From NCBI RefSeq assembly GCF_048544455.1, contig NC_133538.1, positions 5,238,658 through 5,302,657 on the forward strand: a stretch of 64,000 nt of DNA. The letters run 5' to 3'. The notes under the pieces were generated by a model, which was not told the DNA's origin, searched no databases, and saw only the letters and a program-made list of their open reading frames with translations. A program made the translations under genes and the position numbers. Source of the DNA: Silene latifolia (taxonomy: Eukaryota; Streptophyta; Magnoliopsida; Caryophyllales; Caryophyllaceae). This document shows positions 50,100 through 62,000 of the stretch, piece by piece. Each line of letters starts with the position of its first letter. Position 1 is the first letter of the stretch.

Positions 50100-51703
50100 A
50101 TTCTGCATGTATGTTCCTCCATCAGTCACTTGCACGTTATTCCACTTCCCTCCACTATCTCATACAACCTCCTCATAATTTCAAAAAACCGTCCTTCCTT
50201 ATTCCTGTCTATCATCTCACATTTCTTCATTTCTTTTCTATTTCTTACTGTTCCATTTCTCTTGCTTACCAAATACAACAATTCCATTTTCTTTTCTATA
50301 TTTTATCGCATTCAAACCCTTGTAGTTCCTATCTTTGTTTCTTTACCTCACTTTGAAGGTAATTCATTGATCATCCTTTATTCTTTTCTTTGTTGTAATT
50401 TTTTAATTTTGCAAATTATGCTTGAGTCGTAATTGTTATATTGCATGTTTTAATTTTATTGCGTGTTTTAATTTATGTGATTTTATTGCGTGTTTGAATT
50501 TTTAATTAAATTCATAGTGTAAATCTGAATTGATGGGTAGTATCAATGTATTTGTTAGGGTTTTAATCGAGCCTGTTTTTGGGGATTGTAAATGTGATGT
50601 AATTGGGACTGTGAATGTGAGGACAGCTCAAGTGTAAATGTGAACCAAAAAAAAGTGTAAATGTGAACAAATAGAAAGTGTAAATGTGAGGATTGGAGAA
50701 GTGTAAATGTTATCAAATAAAGTGTAAATCTGACTCAATTGGAAGTGTAAATGTGAAGATATTCAAAGTGTAAATGTGAGGATAGAGTAAGTGTAAACGT
50801 GAACACTAAAACTGTAAATCTGACTAAAATGGAACTGTAGATGTGAAGATAATGGAAGTGTAAATGTGAAGATAATGGAAGTGTAAATGTAAGGGTAGGA
50901 GAAGTGTAAATGTGATCAAATAAAGTGTAAATCTGACTAAACTGGAAGTGTAAATGTGAAGATACTGGAAGTGTAAATGTGAGGATAGGAGAAGTGTAAA
51001 TGTGAACAAATAAAGTGTAAATCTGACTAAACTGGAAGTGTAAATGTGAAGATACTGGAAGTTTAAATGTGAGGATATAGTAAGTGTAAATGTGAACAAA
51101 TAAAGGCTAAATCTGACTAAAGTGGAAGTGTAAATGTGAAGATACTGGAAGTGTAAATGTGAGTGTAGAGGAGAAGTGTAAATGTGAACAAATAAAGTGT
51201 AAATCTGACTAAAGTGGAAGTGTAAATGTGAAGATACTGAAAGTGTAAATGTGAGGATAGAGTAAGTGTAAATGTGAACAAATAAAGGCTAAATCTGACT
51301 AAAGTGGAAGTGTAAATGTGAAGATATTGGAAGTGTAAATGTGAGTGTAGAGTAAGTGTAAATGTGAACAAATAAAGGCTAAATTTGACTAAAGTGGAAG
51401 TGTAAATGTGAAGATACTGGAAGTGTAAATGTGAGTGTAGAGTAAGTGTAAATGTGAACAAATAAAGGGTAAATCTGAGTAAATTGGAAGTGTAAATGTG
51501 GAGATAATGGAAGTGTAAATGTGAGTGTAGGAGAAGTGTAAATGTGAACCAATAAAGGGTAAATCTGACTAAATTGGATGTGTAAATGTGAGGATACTGG
51601 AAGTGTAAATTTGAGGATAGATTAATTGTAAATGTAAATGTATAGACTGTTATAGGTTGACTGATATTGTGCATTTCTTATGTACTTTTTGTTCCTGATT
51701 CAG
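50100..51703 (+). other. Likely leader exon and array-filled first intron of the ULP1 gene
   Basis: A pyrimidine-rich leader-like stretch (50100-50359) ends at a good donor (GAAG/GTAATTC). Its presumed acceptor is GATTCAG at 51703, directly before the ATG. Between them, 50580-51650 is an array of GTGTAAATGTGA, AGTGTAAATCTGACTAAA and GAAGATACTGGAAGTG words with a ~120-bp higher-order period. The intron is inferred from splice-site fit. Confidence 0.5.
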
Positions 51704-52799
51704 ATGGTATCTGATGGAGAAGTACCTGAAAGCGAAGAACAACCACAAGTTACCCCTCTTTTTTTAGTTAAGTGTCGCCCCAACCGGCTTCACAAGCTTA
51801 TTAGTAAGCTTAACATTGCCCAACGAGCCGCTGTACGAGGATTGGATTTGGGGGTCTGCTTCATCTTAAACTCGAACTTTCCCGCTTTCACATGTTCCTG
51901 AATTTCTTGAGGCTTTCAACGATGGTTCTCATGTTTTCAGGGCGTCGGAGTTGAAGGAGTTTATGGTTACGAAGTATGATGTCTATGACTGTTTCATGTT
52001 ACCTGTTGGTGAGAGAGATGGAAATAGTACCTCTGGACATATGCCTGTGCTAAAGATGAAAAATATGTGCGCATAAAACAACTGTGGCGCAAAAAGTTCA
52101 AAGTGAAATCAAATTCTGATTCTATTCCTTTAGGAGACGTCTTTAAGTATATTGAGTCAGAGCAATTCAAAGATGGAGGTGATGAATTCTGCCGCCTGTT
52201 TGTGCTTCTTAGCATTTCATCATTCCTTGCGCCGACATTGAACAACGGCATTGAAATCAAATTTTTGAAAGTGGTTGAAGATGTGAGTGCCATACCGGAG
52301 TATGACTGGTGCTCGTATGTATTAGAATGTTTAGCTAATCTGCAGTAGAGGCTCGCGAGCGTGCGATCACATCTGCTTGGTTGTATCCCTTTCCATATGA
52401 TTACTTATTTTCAGCGGTATGATTACCGTGGCAAGAGTTCCCCAGATGGCCTTCCACTTATTCAGCATTGGGATCTGAAAACTCTATCGAAGAGGTTAAA
52501 GGATGAGCTGGACGTGGGTCCACTAGTCGACTAACTTTGTCGAAGGTGAAGTACCCGCGATGTCAAAACAAGACCCCTGTTGAGAAGGACACTGGTAATA
52601 CGATGTTGGCTATAGCTGGCGCGCCCAAGGCGCCATTGGCAAGCCCTACGCCTCTCCTGATTTCAACGTTGGGTACATCACCCGATAAGAAGTTTATTCA
52701 GATTGAACTCCCTCCTGGTGTTGAAGATGACGATGAGTTGAAAGCTAGGGCTATAGATGTAAGATTTATGTTATGAATGTTTAATTAATCGCATATTTT

Positions 52800-52805
<6 letters not shown>

Positions 52806-52889
<84 letters not shown>
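52806..52889. repeat. (TA)n microsatellite inside the ULP1 gene
   Basis: TA run in the presumed intron between the LKARAID exon (ending near 52760) and the GVHEPYLKIQ exon (acceptor near 52944). A potential landing site of the kind used by the E and G elements. Confidence 0.95.
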
Positions 52890-52891
<2 letters not shown>

Positions 52892-53428
52892 AGCGGTATA
52901 TTTTGTGTATCTAGACTCTTAAATCTTTTTTGTTACCAAGCGTAGGGTGTACACGAGCCGTACTTGAAGATTCAACGAACGCATTTGTGGCCTTCTATTC
53001 TGGTATACGGATGCACCGCAATGCTTAAGAATTTAACAACGGGTGCTACTTCTTCAATCGATCTTGTTCCGTCACAAGCGACGCAAGCTTTTTTGAAGGT
53101 GCAAAGGTGAAGGAATATGTTGAAGAAGTTGGAAATTTAGCTTCGCAAATGAAGAAGTATAATGATAACGCTCCCTCATTGTCAGATGTTGAGAAGGTGG
53201 CCAAGAAAAAAACAAAGGCAAGCAAGAAAAAAAAAGACCAAGGCTCCTAAGTTCGAGTTTACGCCTCTTTGTGGAGCTGTATCACTGCGAAGATTCTGAT
53301 TTGGGTGATAAAGCGGGTGATGCGGCGATGTCACGGGTAATGGAGACCGCGATTTCTACAACACCGCCGAACTTAACGAAACACGTCGACGAGAGGAAGA
53401 GGAATGCGGGCTAGATTTAACCGACAAC

Positions 53429-54298
53429 TTGACTCAATTAACCGATCGGCAGATTCTAGAGAAAATTTATAGCCCGGATGAAGTTGAAGAAGCTTACACA
53501 AAGCCCTCATTGAACGAGGAGCAGGAAAGTTTGGGAAGGGAAGTGCCTGACACTAGTGGTGCCCCTGAGAAAGCTGAACATGTCGTTGAGAAGTGTAAGT
53601 CAGAAGCAACAAATAAGGTTGATGCGGATGTGGTAGGTCAGTCAACTGAAGATGGTTCATCTTCAGTTCAACTAAAATTTATTTTGACTGCTGATATTGA
53701 GAACGCGCTGCAAGGTTTGACAGATATTGGTGATGGTGGTAGTGAAGCGGCAGAGGGCTGCGTACAGAGAGGTGAGGATGAGATTGTGCATGGTATGCAT
53801 ATGGAGCATGCTCAAGAACAGGGGCCTGTTACTGGTGAAGGGGAGGTTTCTTATTCAAAAGTAGCGAACAAGGTGGATGCGGATGTGGTAGTCCCGTCAA
53901 TTGAAGATGGATCATCTTCATTTCAGTTGAAATTTATAGCGACAGCTGATATTGATAACGCGCTGAAAAAGTTGTCAGACAGCGGTGACAGTGAAGTGCC
54001 ACAGGGTGGTGCACCAAGAGAACAGGACGACGCTGTGCAGGGAAAGGATCTGGAGCCGCCTCAAGATCAGGGGACCCGCCGTGGGCCTGAATCAATGGTG
54101 GTTGGACTAGTGACTGGCGTGGATGTGGATGTTAGCGGTACACCGACAGTCCAGGAGGAGGCTGTGCAGGGCATGGACATGGAGCCGCCCCAAGACCAGG
54201 GGCCCTACCGTGGGCCCGAACCACTCGTGGTTGGACTAGTGCCTGGTGAGGCTGTGGATGTTAGCGGTGCACCGGGAGTGGAACAGCCCGTTGACTGA
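53429..54298 (+). CDS. Acidic repeat linker of the ULP1-like protein (longest intact frame in the window)
   Basis: 289 codons, part of the ULP1 gene rather than a gene of its own; the ATG at 53429 is internal. Two ~75-residue repeats start NKVDADVVGQSTEDGSSS (near residue 62) and NKVDADVVVPSIEDGSSS (near 149). A shorter third module repeats MDMEPPQDQG...GPEPLVVGLV. The region is Glu/Asp/Gly/Pro-rich and probably disordered. No catalytic motif, signal peptide or membrane segment. It ends at TGA 54296-54298, while coding sense resumes in another frame downstream, so the stop is probably a lesion. Confidence 0.55.
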   Translation: MTQLTDRQILEKIYSPDEVEEAYTKPSLNEEQESLGREVPDTSGAPEKAEHVVEKCKSEATNKVDADVVGQSTEDGSSSVQLKFILTADIENALQGLTDIGDGGSEAAEGCVQRGEDEIVHGMHMEHAQEQGPVTGEGEVSYSKVANKVDADVVVPSIEDGSSSFQLKFIATADIDNALKKLSDSGDSEVPQGGAPREQDDAVQGKDLEPPQDQGTRRGPESMVVGLVTGVDVDVSGTPTVQEEAVQGMDMEPPQDQGPYRGPEPLVVGLVPGEAVDVSGAPGVEQPVD

Positions 54299-54625
54299 CG
54301 CCAAGTTAGTGGTACGAAAGCACCGGATGGTGAGCTTGGCATTGTTTCGACCACAGTCCGTGAAGATGCATCGCAAGAAGGGTTAGAGATTGGTAGTGGC
54401 ATGGTCAACGAGCAAGGTGAGGGCCCTACTGCATAACCCGGTTGTCCTGGTTCATTTCAGAATGATGACAAGCCCATGGATGTTGCAGAGGGAGCAGATA
54501 AGGTGGTTGTTGAAGCACCCTCCTCTGAGTTTAAGTTGCCGGAATTTCGGTGTACGTTTATATCTCTTTGCAGCTAGGCCGAGGCATTTAAGGGGGTTCG
54601 AGGTGAGGATTTTGGAACGATTGAT

Positions 54626-54915
54626 TTGGCAGGCCCTTCTGAACCAGCCATTCCTGCGGATGGTCGGGAAATTTATGTCCCCCGGAGTAATATGGATCAC
54701 CACCCTTTCCTATTTCATTTACCTGAGCCCTTACAGTGCATGGAAGTGGTCCCTGAGAATCTGACTTGCACCATGGATTGTGGGGAACCCATGCCCGAGC
54801 AGGGCTTTGTTACTGTAGACCTGCAGCTGAATAAGAAATTATTTAGGGGTGTTTTTAAGGAAAGGAAATACGTCCTGGACTACGTATTTAACAAATCAGA
54901 AGCTTGGTTGAACGG
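54626..54915 (+). CDS. ULP1 gene exon before the protease domain
   Basis: Reads AGPSEPAIPADGREIYVPRS, PFLFHLPEPLQCMEVVPENL and KLFRGVFKERKYVLDYVFNK, and ends at a donor (AACGG/GTGAGT, 54915/54916). The acceptor GTAG at 55001-55004 restores the frame into GEELAVFSDFF. It probably leads into the ULP1 fold; sense continues upstream in the same frame (EFKLPEFRCTFI) but meets a stop near 54575. The first Met here is not claimed as the true start. Confidence 0.6.
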
Positions 54916-55414
54916 GTGAGTCGATTAATTTCTATGTCAATCATATTAATACTTATATGTTGTCGTAACCATGTTCGACTTATATAATTTTTCTTTTTTT
55001 GTAGGGAAGAATTGGCAGTTTTTTCAGACTTCTTTTTCGTGTCACGGGAAGACATGTTAACCCTTGAACCTGGACAGGAAGTTATGAATTCTTTAATCGA
55101 TTGTTGGTGCCTACTAATCAATAAGATGATGTATGACCAAACTGCACCAGTTGCATCCTCTCGTTGTTTCTTCGGGCTTAGTCACACCGTACTTGCCCTA
55201 TCCTCACTCAATGCAATTTTTATAGTTCCAATTTAATTGTAACGTAAGTGTCTAAATTTAATAGTGCTGCCCTTCGTTTGAACAGAGCCTTGCACTGAAT
55301 ATTTGGAAAGCCAAGAAGAAAGGAATTGTTCTTGACAAAAAGGACGAAATCTGGGCTGGTTGGGATGCTTGGATTCAATCCTGTTTGTCTCCATTTCAAC
55401 TTGGATCTGATATG

Positions 55415-56176
55415 GTAAGTGTAAATGTGACCTATTGTGAAGTGTAAATGTCATCACACTGAAAGTGTATATGTGATTTTCACAGAAAGTGTAAATGCCT
55501 GGATGTGATTAAGAAGAAAGTGTAAATGTCATGAAATATGAAGTGTAAATGTGATACATAGTGAAGTGTAAATGTCATGATGTTAGTGTAAATGTGATTA
55601 TATAGAAAGTGTAAATGTGATGACATAGCGAGTGTAAAGGTGACTAAATAGAAAGTGTAAATGGCAGCACATATAAAGTGTAAATGTGAATATATGTAAA
55701 GTGTAAATGTCATGACATATGAAGTGTAAACGTGAGACATAGTGAACTGTAAATGTCATGAGATATTGTTAAGTGTAAATGTAATGAAATATGAAGTGTA
55801 AATGTGATACATAGTGAAATGTAAATGCCATGATGTATAGTGGAAATGTGATTATATAGAAAGTGTAAATGTGATGACATAGGGAGGGTAAAGGTGACTA
55901 AATAGGAAGTGTAAATGTCAGCACATATAAAGTGTAAATGTGAATATATGGAAAGTGTAAATGTCATCACATAGGAAGTGTAAATGTGAGATATAGTGAA
56001 GTGTAACAGTTATGACACAGGGAGTGTAAAGGTGACTAAATATGAAGTGTAAATGTCATGACATATATAGTGTAAATGTCATGACACAGGGACTGTAAAT
56101 GTGACGAATTATTGAAAGTGTAAATGTGAAATTTTACTGAGTGTATCTTTTATGTCTTTGTTGTCACATCCGCCAG
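55415..56176 (+). repeat. Intron built of GTGTAAATGT repeats (ULP1 gene)
   Basis: The donor GTAAGTGTAAATGTGA is itself a copy of the repeat word, and the acceptor is CCGCCAG at 56176. The 762 bp between hold about 30 copies of (A)GTGTAAATGTGAT/GTCATGACATA variants. Splicing joins GSDM to VFIPILSG in frame. Confidence 0.8.
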
Positions 56177-56911
56177 GTCTTCATCCCGATCTTATCTGGC
56201 AATAATGATCATTACAGCTGTGCATGCATAAACTTCATTTCCGAGCAGATAGAGGATTTGGACAACCGTCGATACGACGATGATTTTGAGAAGCTTCCAT
56301 ATTTTGGAATTTCCCGTATTGCGGTAATAATTATAAATAGCATACATTAATTTGTTCTTTAGTGTTGATGTATTCTGGAATTGTAAACACTGTTTTTAAA
56401 TTGACTTTTTTTTAAATTCCTTTTACAGTGTGATTTACTGGGTAAGTATCTGGAGTTCAAAGGGTTTGTCAGAGGTTCAAAGGTTGCCGGGTTCAAATTT
56501 GTCAATGTCGAATTTAAATGGCACGGTACGGGTTATTCTGCATTTGATTGCGGGGTGTACATGATGATACACATGCTGCTTTTCAATGGGAAGCTATTTG
56601 ACTGCGCCTTAGGTGAGAGGGACGTTCTCAACCTCGTCCGGGCTGAAGTGGTGTCGATTCTTATCCTGAGTGACCATAACAAAGTGAGGGAGAGCGTTCG
56701 TGCAAGGATTACCCAATTCAGGGAAAAGTATGGTCAAGGTCTGAACCCGGTCTCCAATGTTGCACGAAGCGGAGTCCGGACGATGAGGAAGAGATTACGT
56801 ACGACAAACGTCCCCGTGTTGCGTCCCACCCCTAAACGCATAGAAGGAAGCCCCGTGGTCAATCCCGTAGCCATACGGGCGGAAGCGACCGTTGTTGTTC
56901 AAGCGTCAGCG

Positions 56912-57947
56912 TAGTCGTCAGGTAGCCAACCTTTGTCAGCCGTGCGGAGCCGTCCCCGGGGCGGGGGAGGGGGGGGGGGGGATGGATTGGGTTGCTCAAT
57001 TGACTGTGGGGCTGCTGGTACGCATACTCTTGTTGTCTCGACCTTCTTACGGAACAATAAAAGCTTGGTCAGGGGTATTCGATCACGTCGAAAGCATGCG
57101 GTGGACTATTGCTTGTTAGACGACTACAACTTTGAAAATTCGTTAGTACCTGCCAGACTCTTATAACAGGGCCAATTAGTTACGATATTTAATTTGTAAC
57201 TACTTCTGAATTTCTTACTATTATACGTGTGTTTTATCGCAGCGAATCAATCTCTTGGTACAAGAGGGGCATGCCGCACGCTGCGCCGGTCCGACATCAT
57301 GACCATGCTTCCTGAGGTTAACATATCGTCTGTTGTCATTGAGTCGTGGGCTGTTTTGCTGAACCATTTGGAGTCTGCTGAATACTTACTTCCTAGGATG
57401 GCCTTCTTTGGGATACGTCATATGGTACACCCCCTCCCTGCACAAAGCCTAAAAGTTATACATTAGTTCTTACTTTTATTATGTAGTCTCACTCACTTCT
57501 CTGAACAGGAATGTATCATGCAGCTTTTGGATATACGTGAAGCAGGCTCACAGTCTAATGACATCACTGATCGGATGTATCACATTTGGGATACTTTCAT
57601 CCAGGACTATGATAAAACTTTCAACCTGAATGCCGAGTTTATCTTCGTACCTTTCAACATTGGTTGGCACTTTGCATGCGTGTGTATAAATTTTGGACAA
57701 CAAACTGTTGATCTCCTTGACTACCAACATCATGCCAACGGGATCGATGCAAAAATGTGCAATGTTACTCGCCAAGTGGCATCACCATTAGCGATTATTT
57801 GGATGTCGAACGGACGGGGGATATGAGATCACTAGCTTTGAGCATCGGCAAATCCCGTTCGGGCGTCAAACACCCCTTTCTAACATAACGAGAATCGGGG
57901 ATTTTCGTATGATGTATATCTTTGATGTACGAGGGTCAACCTTTTGA
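56912..57947 (+). repeat. Left arm of a ~1-kb inverted repeat
   Basis: Starts at the stop of ULP1 gene 1 (TAGTCGTCAGGTAGCC) and ends GAGGGTCAACCTTTTGA. Its inverse occupies 63041-64000, reaching the window edge. The left arm has an extra ~76 bp (about 56952-57028), including a run of more than ten G, that the right arm lacks. Confidence 0.9.
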
Positions 57948-58143
57948 GCATCCAGACTTGGAGAGGAAGAGGAATCGACGGTACTTGGTAGTCGAGTTGG
58001 TGGCGACGCTTGTTCTAGCTGACATAAATGTCAACAGAGACATTTTTGACGCAAAGTTGAATGGGTTTATCGCTGGAAAAGAAGATTTATGGGCCAAGTT
58101 ACAAAAGAAGCGCAAAATTAAGGCTGTGTTATCGAAAAAGTGA
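57243..58143 (+). pseudogene. Second ULP1-like gene, catalytic-type domain with missing nucleophile
   Basis: Exon a (57243-57424) reads NQSLGTRGACRTLRRSDIMT...SWAVLLNHLESAEYLLPRMA. Exon b starts at 57509 with ECIMQLLDIREAGSQSNDI, then FIFVPFNIGWHFACVCINF-type sequence and QQTVDLLDYQ, giving the ULP1 His (GWH) and Asp (LLD). A one-base loss near 57778 and paired indels near 57890-57915 break the frame. The C-terminal part, EGQPFEHPDLERKRNRRYLV to LSKK, is open to TGA 58141. Where ULP1 proteases have Asp-Cys-Gly before IFC or VF, the alignable codons here give Glu-Ser-Gly, so the nucleophile is lost. It lies 329 bp after gene 1, as though the two were tandem. Confidence 0.7.
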
Positions 58144-58199
58144 ACAATTTGTGGACATATTTTTTGGTTGAAATGTATTTTGTTTGGCAATCTTGAACT

Positions 58200-58800
58200 T
58201 AGAAAAGAATGTTTTGTATCTTGTGGTTGGCAATGTTTGCAAGTGTAAGCTTTACGAATGAAGTGTAATGGTAAATTACACTAATGAAGTGTAATGGTTG
58301 ACTATTTTTTGGCATTTATAATCATAGTTTTTTCAAAGTGTAAATGTGACTAAATTGCAAGTGTAACTGTTATCACACTTGTAATTTATTCACATTTACA
58401 CTTTAAGTGTAAATGTTAACACACTTAAAGTGTAAATGTTAACACACAGGTGTCAACTTTATCATACTGAAAGTGTGAATGTAAACACACTGAAATTAAA
58501 TTGAATGCAGTGTAAATGTGGTGACATGGGAAGTATAAATGTGGTGACAGCCCAAGTGTAAATGTGAACAAAAAAAAGTGTAAATGTGAACAAATAGGAA
58601 GTGTAAATTTGAATATAGGAGAAGTGTAAATGTGAACAAATAAAGTGTAAAACTGACTAAATTGGAAGTGTAAATGTGAAGATATTCAAAGTGTAAATGT
58701 GAGGATATAGTATGTGTAAATGTGAAGTTACTGGAAGTGTAAATGTCTTTGACATGGGAAGTGTAAATGTTAACACCAGTTATTTGAAAATAAGTGTAAC
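58200..58800 (+). repeat. GTGTAAATGT array between convergent genes
   Basis: About twenty AGTGTAAATGTGAA-type words between the 3' ends of the second ULP1 gene (+) and the transposase (-). A few words near 58385-58400 are inverted (CATTTACACTT). Confidence 0.8.
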
Positions 58801-59055
58801 TGTTACTTGAAATAACATAAGTAATCCAAAATAAGTTCAAGTAACACAATGTTTGGCTATCTAATAAAACCGAGAGATTTTGGTCTTATGACAGTATAAC
58901 TCTAACGTTGGTGTTACTAAAAGTTACACCAACTGCAGTTCAAAGTTACGCTTCCATGAGACCAATTCCTTATCGCCCACTCCAGTTATAGCACATCAAA
59001 GTTTTAAGTTACACACTCAAAATATATAGAGCAACACTTGTCACTGATCTGACGT

Positions 59056-62000
59056 CTATTCTTGTTCTGACTCCAGCTCTTCCTCCTCCTCTCCTTCATC
59101 CTCTTCTGGTTCAGACGACCCTTCGGACAATGGCGTGTGTGCTGAGAAGGGGTTAGGGCAGTTTCTCTTGTCGTGATTTGTCATTCTCTTGCAGTTCTTA
59201 CACTTACATTTGGGTTTCCTAGCCAACACCATTGCTTTTGTTTTGGCTGACAGCAATCTTTTTCCGGTCCCCTTGTTTTTCAAATTTTTTGGTGGCAATA
59301 TCGTCACTACCTCAGATGCCGTATAATTCAGAAATTTCTCCATTTGTTGATTTTTATTCAACACTTCCCCTAATGGTGACAGGGAGTGTTTAAATGATAT
59401 AATTACAGCGGAAAAGCCGTCAACATCAGCTACTCCTTTGTCTCGAAGGAGCCCTACAGCTTCATGAACTTCTGACCACATTATTGACATTGCAATTTGT
59501 TTTTCATCGATGACTTGCATGTTTTCTTTCCCTTCACCATTAGTATTGAAAATCCTTAATCGGAGATACTCTTTCATCCATCTATTTACAACATAATCTT
59601 CTGGTATAGTCTTTATCCCACTTGCTGAAAAAATCCATATTATATGGCGGCATAGGATTCCGTTTCTTTCAAACATCGTACAACTGCAGCTTGCTTTACG
59701 TGTACCTGTGTCATCAGATAAAGCTATAATGTAAGTGTGAACGTTAAAAATAGTGTCACTGATGTAAAGTGTAAATGTCAAGAATTGTAAAGTGTAAATG
59801 TTAAGTTATCAGAAGTGTAAATGTAAACTAATTAGAAGTGTAAATGATATGATCTGTAAAGTGTAAATGTTAAGGTATTAGAAGTGTAAATGTTAAGTTA
59901 CAGGGATGTAAATGTGTAAATGTCATATGATGTAAAGTGTAAATGTCATGAAATGTAGTGTAAATGTCATTAAGTGGAAAAGTGTAAATGTTAAGGTATA
60001 GGAAGTGTAAATGTCATATGATGTAAAGTGTAAATGTCAAGAATTGTAAAGTGTAAATGTTAAGTTATTAGAAGTGTAAATGTAAACTAATTAGAAGTGT
60101 AAATGATATGAACTGTAAAGTGTAAATGTTAAGGTATTAGAAGTGTAAATGTTAACTTATAGGGATTTAAATGAGATAAAAACAGAAAGTGTAAATGTCA
60201 TATGATGTAACGTGTAAATGTCATGAATTGTAAAGTGTAAATGCTAAGTAATTAGAAGTGTAAATGTAAACTAATAGGAAGTGTAAATGATATGAACTGT
60301 AAAGTGGAAAAGTGTAAATGTTAAGGTATTAGAAGTGTAAATGTAAACTAATAGGAAGTGTAAATGTCAGGAACTGTAAAGTGGAAAAGTGTAAATGTTA
60401 AGGTATAGGAAGTGTAAATGTCATATGATGTAAAGTGTAAATGTCATCAATTGTAAAGGGTAAATTTTAAGTTATTAGAAGTGTAAATGTAAACTAATAG
60501 GAAGTGTAAATGTCATGAACTGTAATGTGTAAATGTTAAGTTATTAGAAGTGTAAAGGTTAAGTTATAGGAATTTAAATGAGATAAAAACAGAAAGTGTA
60601 AATGTCATACGAAGTGTAAACTACCTGGACTATATGCAACTTCAAAATTCTTCTTTCTGGATGAATCTTTGACAGTAGTTACCTCTAGCTCGCCTCTCTC
60701 AGTGAAACCTCCTGTTCTACATGTATCAATTGAGAAGATGGCTTCTTGTTTGAATTTGTGGAAAGCTGAATAGGTGTACACCTTTACAGCATGAATCTCT
60801 AATGCCAGATGTGTTGACGCCGTTGCGGACGAGTGCTTATCCATGTTGTCAAGCTCCTTCTGTGTATGTCTTTGTTGGTCCATAGCGCTCTCAAAACGCA
60901 TCCAAAACTCAACCAATGTTCCTGACTTGTGCTCAAACCTCTTGAAAAAGCTATTTTCGCTCTCTGATCTTTGAGTTGTCCTCATAATCGACGCCATCCT
61001 CAAGTCTCTGCAATGCGCCATCACCCACTGTCCCCTTATAGCATATGTATCTGCAAACCAATCATTTACGCCAACACCATGATCTTCAATTATTTGCTCC
61101 CATATATCATCAAATTCTTATGCCTCAAGCTCATCGTCCCATATAATGTCATTAATTTTACACATGAACTCATTATAATCACTCCTCGAGACGCCAAACT
61201 TACTGGGCATTTTGTTCATTATATGCCACATACAGAACCGATGGCGCGCTGTCTTGAAAACAAGAGGGACAGATTTGATAATACCTGGGTCCTGATCTGT
61301 AATTATGTACTCGGGTTCCTTACCCCCCATTGCTTGTAAAAACCGGCTGAAAACCCAATTAAACGACTCATAATCTTCCCTTGCAATTAGAGCCCCACAG
61401 AACGTCACAGATCGTTTATGGTGGTCAACACCTGTGAATGGTGTGAATACCATAGAATACTTATTGGTGGAGTAAGTTAGGTCTAATGACACCGCATCAC
61501 CAAAAATTTTGTAATTATCTCGGGCGGTACCGTCCGCCCATATGGCCCTACGTAGGCTGCCATCATCGTCAAGGTCATAGTCAAAGTAGAAACCTATTCT
61601 TGTTTCAGTCATTTCCTTGAAATGGTCAACAAACAACTGACCATCCCGTTCGTGAATGAAACATTTAACATCCCTATGGAAGTTCTTAAAATCATTTAAG
61701 CTTGCTCCAATGTTTTCGTATCCATTCACTTGTTCTTTGCGCGGTCTGTATGTTTTTGTTGCTCCTATCTTGACCGCCAATCAATCATCAACAGATACGT
61801 CATATAAATATAACATGAATGGAATTATTTATTTAGTATAGAGAGTGATTATATATTACAAACCCTTGAGTTCGAAACGATTATCATCTTGTGATAATCA
61901 TTATGTTCTGCGACAATTCTCGGAATTCTCTGTCCTTAAGTGAGATAAGCTCGTGATTGTGACCTTCGTGGAACCGGTCAATTAATAAAAGACCATTCTT

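Larger units (their letters stand above)
51704..56914 (+). pseudogene. ULP1-like cysteine protease gene of the MULE (multi-exon, with lesions)
   Basis: Starts at the ATG right after an acceptor: MVSDGEVPESEEQPQ, then CRPNRLHKLISKLNIAQRAA, an N-terminal domain common in plant transposon ULP genes. It continues KQLWRKKFKVK...GDVFKYIESEQF, GCIPFHMITYFQRYDY and an acidic linker. C-terminal ULP1 exons: EELAVFSDFFFVSREDML (from 55005), SLALNIWKAKKKG (55286-55414), VFIPILSGNNDHYSCACINF (56177-56333) and CDLLGKYLEF...FDCGVYMM (56429-56914). His of DHYS, Asp of EDLDN and Cys of DCG form the triad, intact. C48 proteases cleave SUMO-like modifiers; the role in transposons is unknown. Lesions: a one-base loss in the G-run near 51850, a frame change near 52040, an in-frame TAG at 52346-52348, a shift near 52530, several in 53090-53430, a stop at 54296, and others before 54626. 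Confidence 0.8.

Noticed and set aside
53429..54298. Reading the 289-codon frame as an independent gene
   Set aside because: It sits between ULP1 gene exons in the same direction, has no promoter or terminator of its own, and its internal ATG is not in a start context.
55415..56176. CRISPR-like look of regularly spaced GTGTAAATGT
   Set aside because: The repeat is too short and degenerate, the spacers are A/T-rich variants of one another and there are no cas genes. The context is a plant transposon intron.
60971..61339. A 122-codon frame on + opposite the transposase
   Set aside because: Shadow of the minus-strand transposase coding sequence.
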